A stretch of 7,452 nucleotides of DNA from Lachnospiraceae bacterium (lineage in GTDB: Bacteria > Bacillota > Clostridia > Lachnospirales > Lachnospiraceae). Below the pieces are notes generated by a model. The model did no database searches. It saw nothing but the letters and a program-made list of their open reading frames with translations, and was not told the DNA's origin. The position numbers and the translations under genes are program-made. Location: assembly GCA_021204285.1 (NCBI GenBank), contig JAJPZP010000138.1, positions 1 through 7,452 of the forward strand. Reading direction: 5' to 3'. Positions 7,333 through 7,452 of the stretch are shown here, piece after piece (within the stretch, counting starts at the first letter, position 1; the number at the start of each line of letters is the position of its first letter).

Positions 7333-7345
7333 GCTGTCTTGTAAA
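7326..7345. repeat. Perfect 8-4-8 inverted repeat spanning both -35 boxes (candidate operator)
   Basis: TTTACAAG (7326-7333) and CTTGTAAA (7338-7345) are exact reverse complements separated by CTGT. The left arm contains the -35 box of the minus-strand promoter and the right arm that of the plus-strand promoter, so a dimeric protein bound here would cover both. I do not recognise the site as that of a known regulator. Part of the symmetry arises simply because both promoters use TTGTAA. Confidence 0.65.
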
Positions 7346-7367
7346 AACATGTTGAAAGTGGTAAAAT
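7339..7367 (+). promoter_or_regulatory. Sigma-A-type promoter with extended -10, rightward gene
   Basis: TTGTAA (7339-7344) is followed by 17 bases and TAAAAT (7362-7367). A TG at 7359-7360, one base before the -10, gives an extended -10 element. Transcription would begin near 7374, leaving a leader of about 27 bases before ATG 7401. Confidence 0.75.
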
Positions 7368-7400
7368 ACAAAGGATTATGTTTATTATGTAGCGATTCGT

Positions 7401-7452
7401 ATGGATAAATATGACAAGTTCAAGCGTCTGCTCCGGCTCGGGATCGCGGGGG
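7401..7452 (+). CDS. 5' end of a rightward gene, product unknown (partial)
   Basis: ATG 7401 opens a frame that runs off the window and begins MDKYDKFKRLLRLGIAG, a basic N-terminus. It lies about 27 bases after the predicted start of transcription from the extended -10 promoter. No convincing ribosome binding site precedes it: an AAGGA at 7371-7375 is too far away. A shifted start at ATG 7411 in another frame is possible but gives a Ser- and Gly-rich peptide that looks less natural. Seventeen residues do not allow a family assignment. Confidence 0.5.
   Translation, partial: MDKYDKFKRLLRLGIAG

Noticed and set aside
7047..7355. A plus-strand frame crossing the glycosyltransferase start and the promoter region
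   Set aside because: It runs antisense through conserved glycosyltransferase codons and through both promoters, and it lacks a family match.
1..7452. CRISPR arrays, tRNA or rRNA genes, insertion sequences, riboswitches
   Set aside because: No regularly spaced repeats, tRNA-like cloverleaf, rRNA stretches, transposase motifs or long structured leaders were seen. Nearly all of the window is accounted for by coding sequence.

Overview
The window looks like part of a cell-surface polysaccharide locus from a fairly GC-rich Firmicute, most likely a clostridial or Lachnospiraceae-type gut bacterium. The reasons are strong GGAGG-type ribosome binding sites, tightly overlapping genes, sigma-A-like promoters in an AT-rich intergenic region, an EpsG-type membrane protein, and a large secreted CotH-kinase protein with a lamin-tail domain. 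The taxonomic call is inference from style and gene content, not from a marker gene.

Layout. Positions 1-6457 hold one tightly packed plus-strand operon that begins upstream of the window: the last codons of an unidentified gene (1-42); a non-hydrolysing UDP-GlcNAc 2-epimerase (42-1139); an EpsG/Wzy-like polytopic protein (1136-2338); two consecutive membrane proteins that together look like one split GT-C-type protein (2345-3376 and 3390-4187); and a secreted, multidomain CotH-family kinase (4175-6457). Successive genes overlap or are separated by only a few bases, which suggests co-transcription and translational coupling. The operon ends at a hairpin terminator (6463-6500). This terminator lies inside the 3' end of a convergent family 2 glycosyltransferase gene on the minus strand (6479-7270).

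The intergenic region 7271-7400 holds two back-to-back promoters, one for the glycosyltransferase and one for a plus-strand gene that begins near 7401 and runs off the window. Both have TTGTAA -35 boxes with 17-base spacers, and both -35 boxes lie in the arms of one perfect 8-4-8 inverted repeat (7326-7345). This is a candidate shared operator.

How the genes may work together (inference): the epimerase supplies UDP-ManNAc, the glycosyltransferase adds sugars to a lipid-linked repeat, the EpsG-like protein polymerises or exports it, and the GT-C-like pair may decorate it on the outer face of the membrane. The CotH protein would then act outside the cell, possibly phosphorylating a surface protein or the glycan itself. 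The kinase inside a glycan operon and the split GT-C-like pair are the least conventional parts of the locus.
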